A stretch of 64,000 nt of DNA from Lacticaseibacillus saniviri JCM 17471 = DSM 24301 (GTDB lineage Bacteria > Bacillota > Bacilli > Lactobacillales > Lactobacillaceae): NCBI RefSeq assembly GCF_001311785.1, contig NZ_BBBX01000011.1, positions 1 through 64,000 of the forward strand, given 5' to 3'. A model generated the notes under the pieces. That model searched no databases and was not told where the DNA came from. It saw nothing but the letters and a program-made list of their open reading frames with translations. The translations under genes and the position numbers were made by a program. Positions 28,355 to 38,112 of the stretch are shown here, in pieces. Position 1 is the first letter of the stretch. Each line of letters opens with the position of its first letter.

Positions 28355-29222
28355 TTAGTCTAAGTTCACGTCGAGCAGCGCCAGAATCCGATTCAAATCG
28401 GTTTCGGAGGCGAAATCAATGGCGATGTGCCCCTGACCCTTCTTGCTCTGTGCGATTTGAACCTTGGTCCCAAAGCGATCCCCCAATTGATTCTCGCTCG
28501 CTTGAATGTAAGGCGACTTCTTAACGGGTTTCGCCTTTGCCTTCTTGTCTTCGTGGTTGAGCTGGGTGATCAATTGTTCGAGTTGGCGCACGGTCAGTTG
28601 TTCTTTGACGGTGCGTTTGGCCAGTGGTACCAGTTGTTTTTGTCTTTCAGACTCAACAAGGTCCGGGCCAAGCCCATTGAAATATCTTGGGCGTTCAACA
28701 TCTGTTTGACTTCAGGTGGTAGTGTCAGCAAGCGCAAGTAGTTGGCGATGTATGGCCGACTCTTGCCCAATCGTGTGGAAACTTCTGCCTGGGTGAGATG
28801 CAATTTCTTAATCAATGTATCATAGGCTTGCGCTTCATCCAATGGGGTGAGGTCTTCACGTTGCAGATTTTCGAGCACAGCGATTTCCATCATGGCTTCT
28901 TCATCGAATTCGCGCACAATGGCAGGAATGGTTGTCTTACCTGCCATCTGGGACGCGCGGAATCGACGTTCACCGGTAATGATCTCATAGCCATTCACAC
29001 TCTTACGTACGATAATCGGTTGAAAAACACCGGTCTGCTTGATTGAATCACTGAGTTCCGCCAGTGCGTCTTCATCAAATGTCTTACGCGGTTGATACGG
29101 ATTGGGCCGAATGTCACTCAATTTGAGCTCCTCTACCCGACTCTGTGACACATCCTCAGCTTCAAAATCTTGGAATAGGGCATCAATGCCGCGGCCTAAG
29201 CCTTTTTATTCTTATTCACCAT
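28355..29222 (-). CDS. parB: Chromosome partition protein ParB/Spo0J (frame broken twice)
   Basis: About 289 aa. N-terminus KKGLGRGIDALFQDF (the ParA-stimulating LGRG start), CTPase motif GERRFRASQMAG, ENLQREDLTPLDEAQAYDTL, and a helix-turn-helix (LTQAEVSTRLGKSRPYIANY). The C-terminal dimer domain ends IDFASETDLNRILALLDVNL. Breaks at 29203-29207 (A5 for A6, NKNKKGLGRG) and near 28634-28638 (A5 for A6, LKDKKQLVPLAK). Start overlaps the parA stop codon. It loads on parS; a site is at 31701. Confidence 0.92.
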
Positions 29223-29978
29223 CAGCTGCCAGCACCTCCTTGGCCAAATCACGGTACACTTCGGCGCCACGTGAGCGTGGATCATAATCCACAATCGGTT
29301 GGCCGTAACTTGGTGCTTCGGCTAACCGTGTGATCCGTGGAATAATCGTGTGATACACTTTCTCACCAAAATGCGCCTGCACTTCTTCAATGACTTGCGC
29401 ACCCAAATTGGTCCGCGCATCATACATGGTCATCAACACACCCTCAATCGCAAGCGACGGATTGAAGTGTTTCTGAACCAACTTGATCGTATTGAGCAAC
29501 TGACTCAACCCTTCCAGCGCGTAGTATTCACTCTGCACGGGAATGATGATGGCGTCACTCGCCGTAAAGGCATTGATCGACAGTTGCCCCAGTGAAGGCG
29601 GGCAATCGATCAGAATGTAATCGTATTGATCCTTCACGGGATCGAGGCCTAACTTCAGCCGCATCTCGCGCGCCATTTGGTTGGTCAATTCGATTTCGGC
29701 ACCCGCCAGTTGAATCGTGGCGGGTACAATAGAAACATTGGTGTGTTCCGTGGGCAAAATGGTCTCTTCGATAGGCACTTCATTGACCAGCAAGTCATAG
29801 ATATCTTTTTCAACTTGTGGCTTGGCAATCCCCACGCCACTGGTGGCATTGCCCTGTGCATCCGCGTCAATAATCAATACTTTTTTGCCTAAATCCGCTA
29901 AACAAGCCGCTAAGTTGACGGTCGTCGTGGTTTTACCCACGCCACCTTTTGATTAGCGATTGCAATCACTCGGGTCAT
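29212..29978 (-). CDS. parA: Chromosome partition ATPase ParA/Soj (frame broken once)
   Basis: 255 aa. Deviant Walker A is IANQKGGVGKTTTTVNLAAC after repair; IDADAQGNATSGVGI and ILIDCPPSLGQLSINAFTAS are the A' and B motifs. The frame breaks at 29944-29949 (one base missing in CAAAAGGTGG). Start ATG 29978, RBS GGAGG. Works with ParB in origin segregation and DnaA control. Sits between noc and parB. Confidence 0.93.
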
Positions 29979-29990
29979 GACGGTGCCTCC

Positions 29991-30864
29991 TTATTTCTTT
30001 GGAATTTCAATAGTAATCCTGTAACTGGTTTCGGTTTCTTCTTCTTCAGAAGCAACAGCCATCCCGGAATCTTTCACGAGTTTGAGTGATGCCTTGATGG
30101 TGTTCAGTGCCAGACGGGGATCATTGCTGACGGCACGCTTCTTGCGTTTGGTTTGGCGCTTCTTTGCTGGCTTCTTAGTTTCAGTTGTTTCGCTTGTTTC
30201 AGCGGGTTGTGGTTCTGGCTCTGGTTCAGGGTTGATGATGGCCTGTACTTCAGCCGCCGTTTCCTTCACGGTTAAGCCTTCTGCCATGATGCGGTGAAGC
30301 ATCAATTGCTGATGGTAATCATCCAAGTGCAGCAATTCGCGACCGTGCCGTTCCGTGATTTCGTGGTTCAAAATCGCATTTTGTGCTGGGTCGGACAACT
30401 TCAACAAGCGCAACTTGTTGGCAACAAAAGACTGACTCTTCCCCATCTGTTGGGCCAAAGCATCTTGGGTCAGCTCATTGAGCTTCATCAATTCCGTGTA
30501 TGCCCGCGCTTCTTCAATCGCGGTCAGGCCTTCACGCTGCAGGTTTTCAATCAACGCCATTGAGGCTGATTCATGATCGTCCATGGTCTGCACGATGGCT
30601 GGTGCCTTATCAAAATCTAATGACTGCATCGCCCTGAAGCGACGTTCACCTGCAATGATTTCGTATTTACCGGTTTCGTATTCACGCAAATAATCGGTTG
30701 TAACAAGCCGTGTTCCTTAATGGTTTGGGCGAGGTCGTCGATGGCATCCTTTGCGAACACCTTACGGGGCTGGAAGCGGTTGGGCACAATCGCTGTCAAC
30801 GGTACTTCTTGAACCACCGCTTTTGATTCGGGCGTTGTCTTTTTACGATTAAAAAAAGTGCCAT
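29991..30864 (-). CDS. noc: Nucleoid occlusion protein Noc, ParB family (frame broken twice)
   Basis: About 291 aa after repair, starting MALFFNRKKTTPESKAVV (a short basic-amphipathic N-terminus as needed for membrane binding). PNRFQPRKVFAKDAIDDLAQ, AGERRFRAMQSLDF (CTP motif), ALIENLQREGLTAIEEARAY and the HTH LTQDALAQQMGKSQSFVANK follow. An unusual linker, EPEPEPQPAETSETTETKKP then a run of Lys/Arg, precedes the C-terminal dimer domain. Breaks: T7 for T8 just after the start codon (30851-30857) and near 30690. Start ATG 30864 overlaps the rsmG stop codon. Prevents division over DNA. Confidence 0.9.
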
Positions 30865-31597
30865 TATGCTTCTCCTCCCAGTGGTTGTTTATTCGGTGTC
30901 CCCGGTTTGCGTGGATACGTCCTGGTGTCTGTTTGATCTTTTCAATCATCAAAATATGGCGTTCGTCGCCGCTTTCGGGCAAGGTCACGAGTTCATCGGC
31001 AACCACCCGGCCACCCAATAATTCCAGTGCCGTTTCAGCCTGCGCCAACTCGGTATCCGTCTGAGCCGCCTTCATCGCGACAAAATGGCCGTGTAACTTA
31101 GCCAGTGGCAAGCATAATTCGGCCAAAATATTGAGTGGTGCCACAGCGCGTGCCGTCACAAAGTCATATTGGGCGCGGTGTGCGCTCCGCTTGCCACCAA
31201 ACGTTTCAGCACGGTCATGATAGAGCGCCACACCTTCCAAGTCGAGCTTGGCGACCAAACGATTCAAGAATTCGATTCGCTTGTTCAATGAGTCAACAAT
31301 TGTAATCTGAAGCTGTGGAAATGCGATTTTGAGCGGAATTGAAGGAAATCCTGCGCCAGAACCCACATCACACAAACTGAGCACATCGGTTTGAAGTGCC
31401 GGCACTTCAAAGGCCAGTGTCAACGAATCATAGAAGTGTTTCAGGTAGACCGCATCGCGTTCGGTGATACCAGTCAGATTCATTTTTCGTTCTCTTCAAC
31501 GAGGTATGTATAGTAGGTGTCAAATTGCGCCACTTGTTGCGTGGTTAGGGTGATACCATGTTGTTTCAGTGCTTCAACAAAACGCTTCAGGGGTCAT
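30864..31597 (-). CDS. rsmG: 16S rRNA (guanine527-N7) methyltransferase RsmG (frame broken three times)
   Basis: About 244 aa after repair: MTPEAFVEALKQHGITLTTQ, then EKMNLTGITERDAVYLKHFY, SAM site DVGSGAGFPSIPLKIAFPQL, VDSLNKRIEFLNRL and VTARAVAPLNILAELCLPL, ending YPRKPGTPNKQPLGGEA. Breaks: near 31576-31580 (one T too many), 31488-31492 (A5 for A6) and near 30922 (T lost). An apparent fusion of RsmG with Noc in the raw frame is an artefact of two of these breaks. Start ATG 31597 with GGAGG. First gene of the partition block. Confidence 0.88.
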
Positions 31598-31700
31598 CAA
31601 TGAGCCTCCATTTTCTGATCGTCTTGTGGAACAAAGCTGTTTCACGTCACATTCCATTCTAACGTAACGATGTTTTGGTTACAAGGTAATGCGGGTGGAT

Positions 31701-31716
31701 TGTTTCATGTGAAACA
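31701..31716. promoter_or_regulatory. parS site
   Basis: TGTTTCATGTGAAACA matches the ParB site TGTTNCACGTGAAACA at 15 of 16 positions. It lies upstream of rsmG-noc-parA-parB, where parS is usually found. A degenerate copy, TGTTTCACGTCACATT, is at 31638-31653. Confidence 0.88.
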
Positions 31717-31721
31717 GCAGG

Positions 31722-31837
31722 AGAGTGCGATACAAGACGGGTGAGAATGAGAATTAGCAAAAGCTGCGGTAGAATGCGTGCTATGCATTCGCCGAAGCTG
31801 AGCTAACCGCAATTCTCAGTCTTTGGGAACGCATTTA
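31722..31837 (+). repeat. Structured intergenic repeat E8 (class I)
   Basis: Plus strand AGAGTGCGATACAAGACGGG to GTCTTTGGGAACGCATTTA. TGAGAAT pairs with ATTCTCA, TTAGC with GCTAA, AGCTGCGG with CCGAAGCT, GAATGCG with the CGCATTC-like GCATTCG at the apex. It is between the divergent parS/rsmG side and the scrR terminator, and no plus-strand gene precedes it. Confidence 0.8.
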
Positions 31838-31892
31838 GAGTGCGACAAAAGGCGGTGCGATTGAACAAAGTTTTCAATCGCACCGCCTTTTT
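31838..31892. terminator. Terminator after scrR, fused to a repeat start
   Basis: AAGGCGGTGCGATTGA and TCAATCGCACCGCCTT form a strong stem with T run on the plus strand and A/T on the other. Its left side begins GAGTGCGACAAAAGGCGG, the class I repeat start, as if a terminator stem replaced the repeat interior. Confidence 0.8.
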
Positions 31893-31894
31893 AG

Positions 31895-32882
31895 TTATGC
31901 CTCACCTAACAGCGTTGCCGCTGCATGTAGCTGAACGGGTACCACGTATTGCGGATCGAGTGTCGCGTGGTCATCTTCAATGCGCTTTAACAACAGATCA
32001 ATCATCAATGCGCTGATTGCCTCGATCGGTTGAACAACCGTGGCGAGTTCTGGGTAATAACTGCGTATCATCCGCGTACCGTCATACCCCACGATGCGCA
32101 TTCGTTCTGGTACCGAGATGCCCAACTGCTTCGCGATTTGAATCGTCATCATCGCAGTCAAGTCGTCACTGGCAAAATCGCATCGGGCACGGCCGTTTCA
32201 AGCGCCTGCTTGATTGCCGCCCACTTGAGTTCTGTCGCCATACTGAATGGCAATTCGAGCACATGCGGTTTAAGGCCTTTGTCCTGCATGACATCTTGAT
32301 AACCGCGCAACCGCTCATTGGTCGGACTGAGTGGTCGATTCGCTCCCGTCAGCATCCACACCGATTCAGCCCCCGTATTAATCAACGCGTTGGTTGCCAA
32401 CGCCCACCCGCGTAATTATCCGAGCTCACAATCGGAATGGTGTCGCCTAAGTGGCGGTCAAACGCAATCAGCGGTGCACTGATCTGTTGGTACTCGCTCA
32501 CCGTCAGATTATGCGTGCCGGTGATGATACCATCCACCTGATTCGCCAGCAACATGCGCACGTATTCGCGTTCCTTTTCAGCATCATTGACCGAATTGCA
32601 GAGAATCACACGATAGCCGAGCTTAAACAACTGATTTTCGAGTGTCTGCACCAACTCCCCATAAAAAGGATTACTGACACCAGGAAAAATCAACCCGATT
32701 AATTGCGTGTGTTTGCCCTGCAGTGACCGCGCCAGGCTGTTAGGCTGATAGTTCAGTTCACGCATCGCCGCATAGACCTTTTGCTTTGTTTTCTCCGACA
32801 GTGACCCGTAGTTATTGATCACACGTGATACGGTCGTCACTGAAACACCCGCCAGCGCCGCAACATCCGCTAATTTTGCCAT
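31895..32882 (-). CDS. scrR: LacI-family sucrose operon repressor (frame broken twice)
   Basis: About 329 aa. HTH: KLADVAALAGVSVTTVSRVI with hinge NYQPNSLARSLQGKHTQLIG, then periplasmic-binding-like domain (GVSNPFYGELVQTLENQLFK, VDGIITGTHNLT, FASDDLTAMMTIQIAKQLGI, RIVGYDGTRMIRSYYPELAT, VVQPIEAI). FDGT-type and SYYPELATV endings are typical of ScrR. Breaks near 32408-32412 (a G lost) and 32175-32178 (T4 for T5). RBS GAGGAGA. It is in the same transcript as scrB and probably binds the operator at 34418-34433. Confidence 0.87.
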
Positions 32883-32896
32883 CGTTTATCTCCTCA

Positions 32897-34320
32897 TTAC
32901 ATTGTCTTGAGTCGTTGCCCTGTGACGCGAACTTGTTCAGGTGCTGACACGGTCCACGCTTGTTTCTGACGTGGGAAGATTCGGCCCGATAATACCTGCT
33001 GACCGCCATCCACGAAAAGCTCAAACGTGGAATGATCCAGATAGAGCTCAAGCTGATGACTCCCCTTTGACCACGTGATTGTCCGAGTAGTGCCATAAGT
33101 CTCGCCAAACGCAATTCCCGCCTGCGTGCGATCGACAGTCAGTGTGTCTGCTGTCCAATTGAGTTGCAGCGCTTCATCCGCATTGCCCAATCGAATCTCG
33201 CCTGTTGTGTCCGTCTCCAGATCGAATCTCAGCACCTCTTGTAGCTTCAGTGTATCATGTAGCGGCTCAAAATGATTACCCAGTAACGACTGCACAATCG
33301 GCTCTTGATACAATTGATTGTCCTTAATTGTTAAGCGTTTGATCAAGCTGAGGCAACCCTGCCAGCCTTCAGCATCAGTCGGATAGCCAATCTCGGGTAG
33401 TCCCATCCAGCTCACCGCATACGCCTGTGCATCCGGCCCATTAACCACTTGAGTCGCATAGCTGTCAAAGCCTGCATCCACTGTCTGCAGTTGTCCTGGG
33501 TTCACCAGCCGCCCACTCGTCCAATCAATCGCGTCCGCAATGACATACGTATTTGGATAGATATTCTGATAGTTGAATCGGGATCGTGCTAATCCCTGTG
33601 GACAAAACAGGATAACTACCTTGCCATCCACAAAAGCGATATTGGGGCATTCCATCATGTAGCCCAAGTCACCCTGTTGCCAGTCCAGCGGGCCAATCAA
33701 TGACCATGGGCCCTCGGGTTGTGGTGCTTGGTACACCAAGATTTCGCCAACCAAATCTTGCCGCTGTGCCCCAATCACCGCGTAGTACTGATCATCGACG
33801 TGTACAATCTGCGGGTCGCGAAAATGAGCTGTGTAACCAGCTGGTGGTTCAGCAATCAGTGGCTGATCAAGCTCCGTTATCGTGCCGTCCGCTGCCATCC
33901 ACGCGCCCAATTGGGTACTCTTGCGGGTACCGTCCTCTCCACGCACGTTGCCAGTGTACATCAAAAACAACCGGTCACCAATCGGTAATGCGGAGCCGGA
34001 ATAAACACCATTTGTCGTGTACGGTGCGTGTGGTTGAAGGGCCAACGATGGTGCTGACCAATGCGTGAGATCTGAACTAGTAACGTGCTGCCAGGATTTC
34101 AATCCATGGACCGCACCATAGGGAAAGTTTTGATAGAACAGTTGCCACTTGCCGTTAAAAACGAAAACCCATTGGGATCATTCAGCAAGCCACTTTCCGG
34201 TTGAATGTGATAGCTCAGATGATACTGAGACGTCCGTTGCGCCTGAATCAACTGTGTCTGATATTCCTGACTGTAACTGGCATATGGCATATAGCGTTGT
34301 TTCGTCGTCCATTCTGGCAT
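32897..34320 (-). CDS. scrB: Sucrose-6-phosphate hydrolase, GH32 (frame broken once)
   Basis: Splits sucrose-6-P into glucose-6-P and fructose. About 474 aa. Catalytic motifs: nucleophile Asp in GLLNDPNGFSFF (about 44), transition-state Asp in HFRDPQIV, acid/base Glu in MMECPNIAF. The C-terminal beta-sandwich includes LELYLDHSTFELFVDGGQQV. The frame breaks at 34157-34161 (T5 for T6, FSFFNGKWQLFYQNFPYG). I start at the ATG at 34320 (RBS AGGAG); a GTG three codons upstream is also in frame. Divergent from scrA. Confidence 0.92.
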
Positions 34321-34382
34321 GAGCCGCACTCCTATCTAATAAGTCGAAATTCTCTTCAAATTGTCAATCGTTCATCGCAGTC

Positions 34383-34456
34383 ATTATAGCATCAAATATT
34401 CACTTTATAAACTATTTTGATAAACGTTTGACATTTTTAAAGAAAGCACTTACAAT
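34383..34456. promoter_or_regulatory. Divergent scr promoters and ScrR-like operator
   Basis: Plus strand for scrA: TTGACA (34428-34433), 17 bases, TACAAT (34451-34456). Minus strand for scrB: TTTATA (34406-34411), 17 bases, TATAAT (34383-34388). TGATAAACGTTTGACA (34418-34433), an imperfect palindrome centred on AACGTT, overlaps the scrA -35 and lies just upstream of the scrB -35, where a LacI-type repressor could block both. Confidence 0.8.
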
Positions 34457-34494
34457 GATTCTAAAATCAACTCAAACATGAGGAGGAGCTCAAC

Positions 34495-36458
34495 ATGGAC
34501 CACAAACAAGCTGCCATTGATATCTTGAATGAAGTTGGGAAAGATAACATCGTTGCTGCCGCTCATTGTGCCACTCGTTTGCGTTTAGTTGTCAAAGATG
34601 AAGATAAAATTGATCAAAAAGGATTGGATGGAAACAGCGCGGTCAAAGGGACATTCCGCGTGAACGGGCAATACCAAATTATCATCGGCCCCGGTGACGT
34701 TGATAAGGTCTACGATCAACTCATCGGATTGACCGGATTAAAGGAAGTCACCCCTGACGCACTCAAGGAAGTCGCTGCCAAGGACCAAAAGAAGAATCCA
34801 TTGATGGATCTGATCAAGGTCCTCTCCGATATCTTTGTCCCATTAATTCCCGCCTTAATTGCCGGTGGTTTGTTGATGGCATTGAACAATGTGCTGGTAT
34901 CACCAGGCTTATTTGGCCCCAAAGCACTTGTCGGAATGTATCCCGGTATCAAGGGCCTGACCGAAATGATCAATACTTTCGCGTCAGCGCCATTCGCTTT
35001 TTGCCTATCCTATTGGGATTCTCGGCCACACGACGCTTTGGGGGTAATGCCTATCTGGGCGCCACAATGGGTATGATTATGGTCATGCCAAGTCTGATCA
35101 ATGGCTACGGCGTGGCTGATGCACTTGCCAAAGGCACCATGACTTATTGGAATGTCTTTGGCTGGAACATCGCGCAAGCTGGGTATCAAGGCCAAGTCTT
35201 GCCAGTTCTCGCTGTTGCTTTCATTCTGGCTAACGTCGAAAAGTGGCTCCACAAAAGATGCCTGCCACACTGGATTTTATTTTCACACCAATGATCACCA
35301 TCATCTTCACAGCCTTCATCACCTTCGCTTTCGTTGGCCCGGTTCTTCGCATTGCTGGGAACGGCTTAACCGATGGCATCGTTTATCTCTACAATGCTTC
35401 AGGCTTCATTGGTTCCACAATCTTCGGGCTTGTGTACTCTCCAATTGTGATCACAGGATTGCACCAAAGCTTCCCTGCTATCGAAACCCAATTACTGGCC
35501 AATATCGCCAAAACGGGCGGCGACTTCTTCTTCCCTATCGCCTCAATGGCAAACGCCGCACAAGGCGCCGCATGTCTGGCCATCTTCTTCTTGACCAAGG
35601 ATAAGAAGGAAAAAGGACTCGCCTCATCATCTGGCTTATCCGCACTCCTTGGTATCACCGAACCCGCAATTTTGGGGTTAACTTAAAGAAACGCTTCCCA
35701 TTCATTATCGGTATGATTGGGAGTGCCGTCGGTTGCTTCTTTGTTGGTCTGTTTGGCATTCGTTCAAGCGCGCTGGGTGCGGCCGGTATTATCGGCTTCA
35801 TCTCAATTCCAGTTAAGTTCTACTTACCATTCTTTTTCGCCATTGCCTTAAGCATCGTGGTTGCCTTCACCGGAACCTTGGTTTACGGCAAACGTGTGAT
35901 GGGCACCACAACTGACGACGACACTGTCGCTGACGATGGCACAACCGCTACAGCCACTCCAGCAGCACTTGCTGACGCAGTTGTAGCAGCACCTGTCGAT
36001 GGCACTGTAGTCAGTTTAAAGACCGTTGACGACCAAGTCTTTGCTAGCGAAATGATGGGTAAAGGCGCAGCAATCGTCCCGAGCGACGATAACATTTACG
36101 CGCCGGTTGCGGGCACGATTACTGTCGCTTATCCAACCAAACACGCTTATGGTCTACTCGCCGATGATGGCGCAGAGGTATTAATTCATCTGGGAATTGA
36201 TACCGTCAAACTCGACGGCAATCACTTCACCACCACGGTTTCACAAGGACAGCACATTGATGTCGGTGAGGTCCTCGGCACCATGGATCGCACCGCAGTC
36301 AAAGCGGCCGGCTATGATACTACTGTCATGATTGTTGTCACTAACACGGCAAGTATGCGAGTGTTGATCGTATCGATAACGACCAAGTGTCGCATGGCGA
36401 TCCCGTTGTCGCACTCACGGGTCAAACTTCAGACGCACCCGTTGCCGCGAATCTGTAA
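34495..36458 (+). CDS. scrA: PTS sucrose-specific EIIBCA (frame broken four times)
   Basis: About 655 aa after repair. EIIB with phospho-Cys in [16 protein letters not shown] (about 26); EIIC membrane domain ([74 protein letters not shown]); a linker rich in Thr/Ala/Asp; EIIA with phospho-His in [16 protein letters not shown]. Takes up sucrose as sucrose-6-P for ScrB. Breaks near 35001-35005 (T5 for T6), 35251-35254 (A4 for A5), 35675-35679 (G4 for G5) and 36351. RBS GAGGAGG. Followed by repeat E9 and a terminator. Confidence 0.92.
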
Positions 36459-36466
36459 GCTTCAAA

Positions 36467-36585
36467 AGCTGTGACAAAAGACGCCTTGAGACTGAGGATT
36501 AACAAAGGATTGGTGATAAAGCCTGAACTTAGGCTTTGAATCAATCCAAGTTAACAGGCATTCTCAGTCTTTTGGAACGCGATTA
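36467..36585 (+). repeat. Structured intergenic repeat E9 (class I), 3' UTR of scrA
   Basis: Starts AGCTGTGACAAAAGACGCC 8 bases after the scrA stop codon and ends CAGTCTTTTGGAACGCGATTA. CTGAGGATTAAC and GTTAACAGGCA form the loop-flanking arms, GGATTG pairs with CAATCC, AAAGCCT with AGGCTTT. Confidence 0.85.
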
Positions 36586-36607
36586 ATCTATATTGTTCAG
36601 AAATCGA

Positions 36608-36649
36608 AGAGGGGTAGTGACAAAACCAAGTTTTGTCACTACCCCTCTT
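36608..36649 (+). terminator. Terminator of scrA
   Basis: AGAGGGGTAGTGACAAAAC pairs perfectly with GTTTTGTCACTACCCCTCT, followed by TCTGTCTT. It lies downstream of repeat E9. Confidence 0.85.
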
Positions 36650-36718
36650 CTGTCTTCCCCAAACTAGCCATCAGCCCCCAGCTGTGCTATGATTTTCCCT
36701 AAATTAGAAAAAGGAACG

Positions 36719-37417
36719 GTGATCAATGTGACGGGCGACAACACAATCAAAATTGCTTATCTCTATGAAGACCTCATGAATACCTATGGGGATAGCGGCG
36801 ACGTCAAAATCCTGCGCTACCTGCTCAACAAGCGTGGGTATGAGGTCACAGTTGATAACGTCAGTCTGGAAAAGCATTTCGATGCTAAGGATTACGATTT
36901 TGTTTTCTTTGGCGGCGGCCAAGACTACGAACAAACCGTTGTTGCTAAAGACTTGTTACGTCATCAAAAGACACTTGGCGAATACATCGAAGCCGGTAAG
37001 CCCATGCTCGCTATCTGTGGCGGCTACCAATTACTGGGTAGCTACTACAAGATGATTGACGGCACCGTCATCGATGGCCTGGGACTACTGCCACTGCACA
37101 CTGTCTTCAAGCCCGATAGTCGCATGATTGGCGATACCGAATTCGAAACGGAATTTGGGACCGTCAAGGCATTTGAAAATCACAGCGGCCGGACCTATTT
37201 TGACGATGACAAGATGCTCAAGCCACTCGGTAAGATGGTCGAAGGCTACGGAAACAATCCCGATGATGGCGTTGAAGGCATGCGCTATAAGGGCGTGATC
37301 GGGAGTTACGCGCACGGCCCCATCCTGCGCAACGAAAATATCGCGACCGCCATTGCTGATATGATTGTGAAGAATCACGAAGCGCGATTAAGAGAACAAA
37401 ACCCAGTCACTGAATAA
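36719..37417 (+). CDS. gatD: Lipid II isoglutaminyl synthase subunit GatD
   Basis: Class I glutamine amidotransferase-like protein that supplies ammonia to MurT for amidation of D-Glu in lipid II. IAYLYEDLMNTYGDSGDVKI opens the protein; the nucleophile Cys is in MLAICGGYQLLG; the His is in GVIGSYAHGPIL; NHSGRTYF is also typical. About 232 aa. I place the start at the GTG at 36719 (AAGGAAC just upstream) because an extended -10 (TGCTATGAT, 36686-36693) overlaps the earlier in-frame ATG at 36689. No murT gene is adjacent, which is unusual. Frame intact. Confidence 0.88.
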   Translation: MINVTGDNTIKIAYLYEDLMNTYGDSGDVKILRYLLNKRGYEVTVDNVSLEKHFDAKDYDFVFFGGGQDYEQTVVAKDLLRHQKTLGEYIEAGKPMLAICGGYQLLGSYYKMIDGTVIDGLGLLPLHTVFKPDSRMIGDTEFETEFGTVKAFENHSGRTYFDDDKMLKPLGKMVEGYGNNPDDGVEGMRYKGVIGSYAHGPILRNENIATAIADMIVKNHEARLREQNPVTE

Positions 37418-37420
37418 TGC

Positions 37421-37467
37421 AAAAAGAGGAAGGAATAAGCCAACGTGGCTCGTTCCTTCCTCTTTTG
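37421..37467. terminator. Terminator after gatD
   Basis: AAAAAGAGGAAGGAA...TTCCTTCCTCTTTT with an inner AGCC/GGCT stem, four bases after the gatD stop codon. It also serves the convergent gene ending at 37497. Confidence 0.9.
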
Positions 37468-37496
37468 TGTCTCAAAGTAACCGTTAAACTTACAGA

Positions 37497-37930
37497 TTAA
37501 TGGGTGAAGACATCCGTTGGCTTTGCTTCACCATCAATTAAATCGCCCGCTTCTGGCGTTGCGTCTAACTTATAGATGCGATCATGGTGATAACCACAGC
37601 CGCGATGGCAGGTGGTAAGTGCCGTTCTGCAGCAAATGTCTTCGCGTCCTCAAAGATTTGGTCGTCGGTATGGAATCCTTCAATCGTGCCTTCGAAGCGG
37701 AAGCCCTTCAATGCAGGTCGATCGACGACCGCAACGGCTGCTTTGCCGTTCTCATGCAAGTTGTGCCACGCCTGCTTGCCTGTTTCTTCATTGTAAATTA
37801 AGTGATGATCATCCAATACGCGCATCGTTCCCTTGGGTCCCACTTGCGGATTGCCTGCTTCATCGACCGTTGATAAAAAGTTCAGTTGTGCTCCAATCAT
37901 GTCCTTCATGTCTTGCGTTAATGTTGCCAT
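37497..37930 (-). CDS. PNPOx-like flavin-binding protein, copy 1 (frame broken once)
   Basis: 144 aa after repair, same length as copy 2. Pyridoxamine 5'-phosphate oxidase-like split barrel: LNFLSTVDEAGNPQVGPKGT, then RVLDDHHLIYNEETGKQAWH and VAVVDRPALKGFRFEGTIEG. Members bind FMN or similar cofactors; the substrate is unknown. The frame breaks near 37585 (one T missing), after which the coding sequence continues as IDRIYKLDATPEAGDLIDGE to DVFTH, matching copy 2. The intact neighbour makes a sequencing error or recent mutation the only two options. Confidence 0.82.
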
Positions 37931-37961
37931 GCTATGATCAGCTCCCTTACTAACTTTTTGT

Positions 37962-38007
37962 AACCATGTTTAGTATACCATATTAACAAGTTGTAAACCA
38001 TGTTTAG
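37962..38007 (-). promoter_or_regulatory. Direct-repeat operator over the copy 1 promoter
   Basis: AACCATGTTTAG occurs twice (37962-37973 and 37996-38007), 34 bases apart, on either side of a minus-strand TATACT (37972-37977). Each unit is itself nearly palindromic (AAACCATGTTT). A regulator binding both could close the promoter. Not seen upstream of copy 2. Confidence 0.6.
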
Positions 38008-38044
38008 GCACATTAATTAATGGTATCAATTAATTCGCACGAAT

Positions 38045-38092
38045 AAAAAAGAGGTTGTGACGAACCCTATTGGGTTGTCACAGCCTCTTTAA
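38045..38092 (-). terminator. Terminator after PNPOx-like copy 2
   Basis: Minus strand AAAGAGGCTGTGACAACCC pairs with GGGTTCGTCACAACCTCTT and is followed by TTTTTT. Confidence 0.88.
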
Positions 38093-38112
38093 ATGATGCT
38101 TAATAGTTAAAA

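Noticed and set aside
30617-31483. An apparent RsmG-Noc fusion protein
   Set aside because: One-base losses near 30922 and at the T7 run 30851-30857 join the two frames. Repair gives a normal RsmG end (NKQPLGGEA stop) overlapping a normal Noc start with its own RBS.
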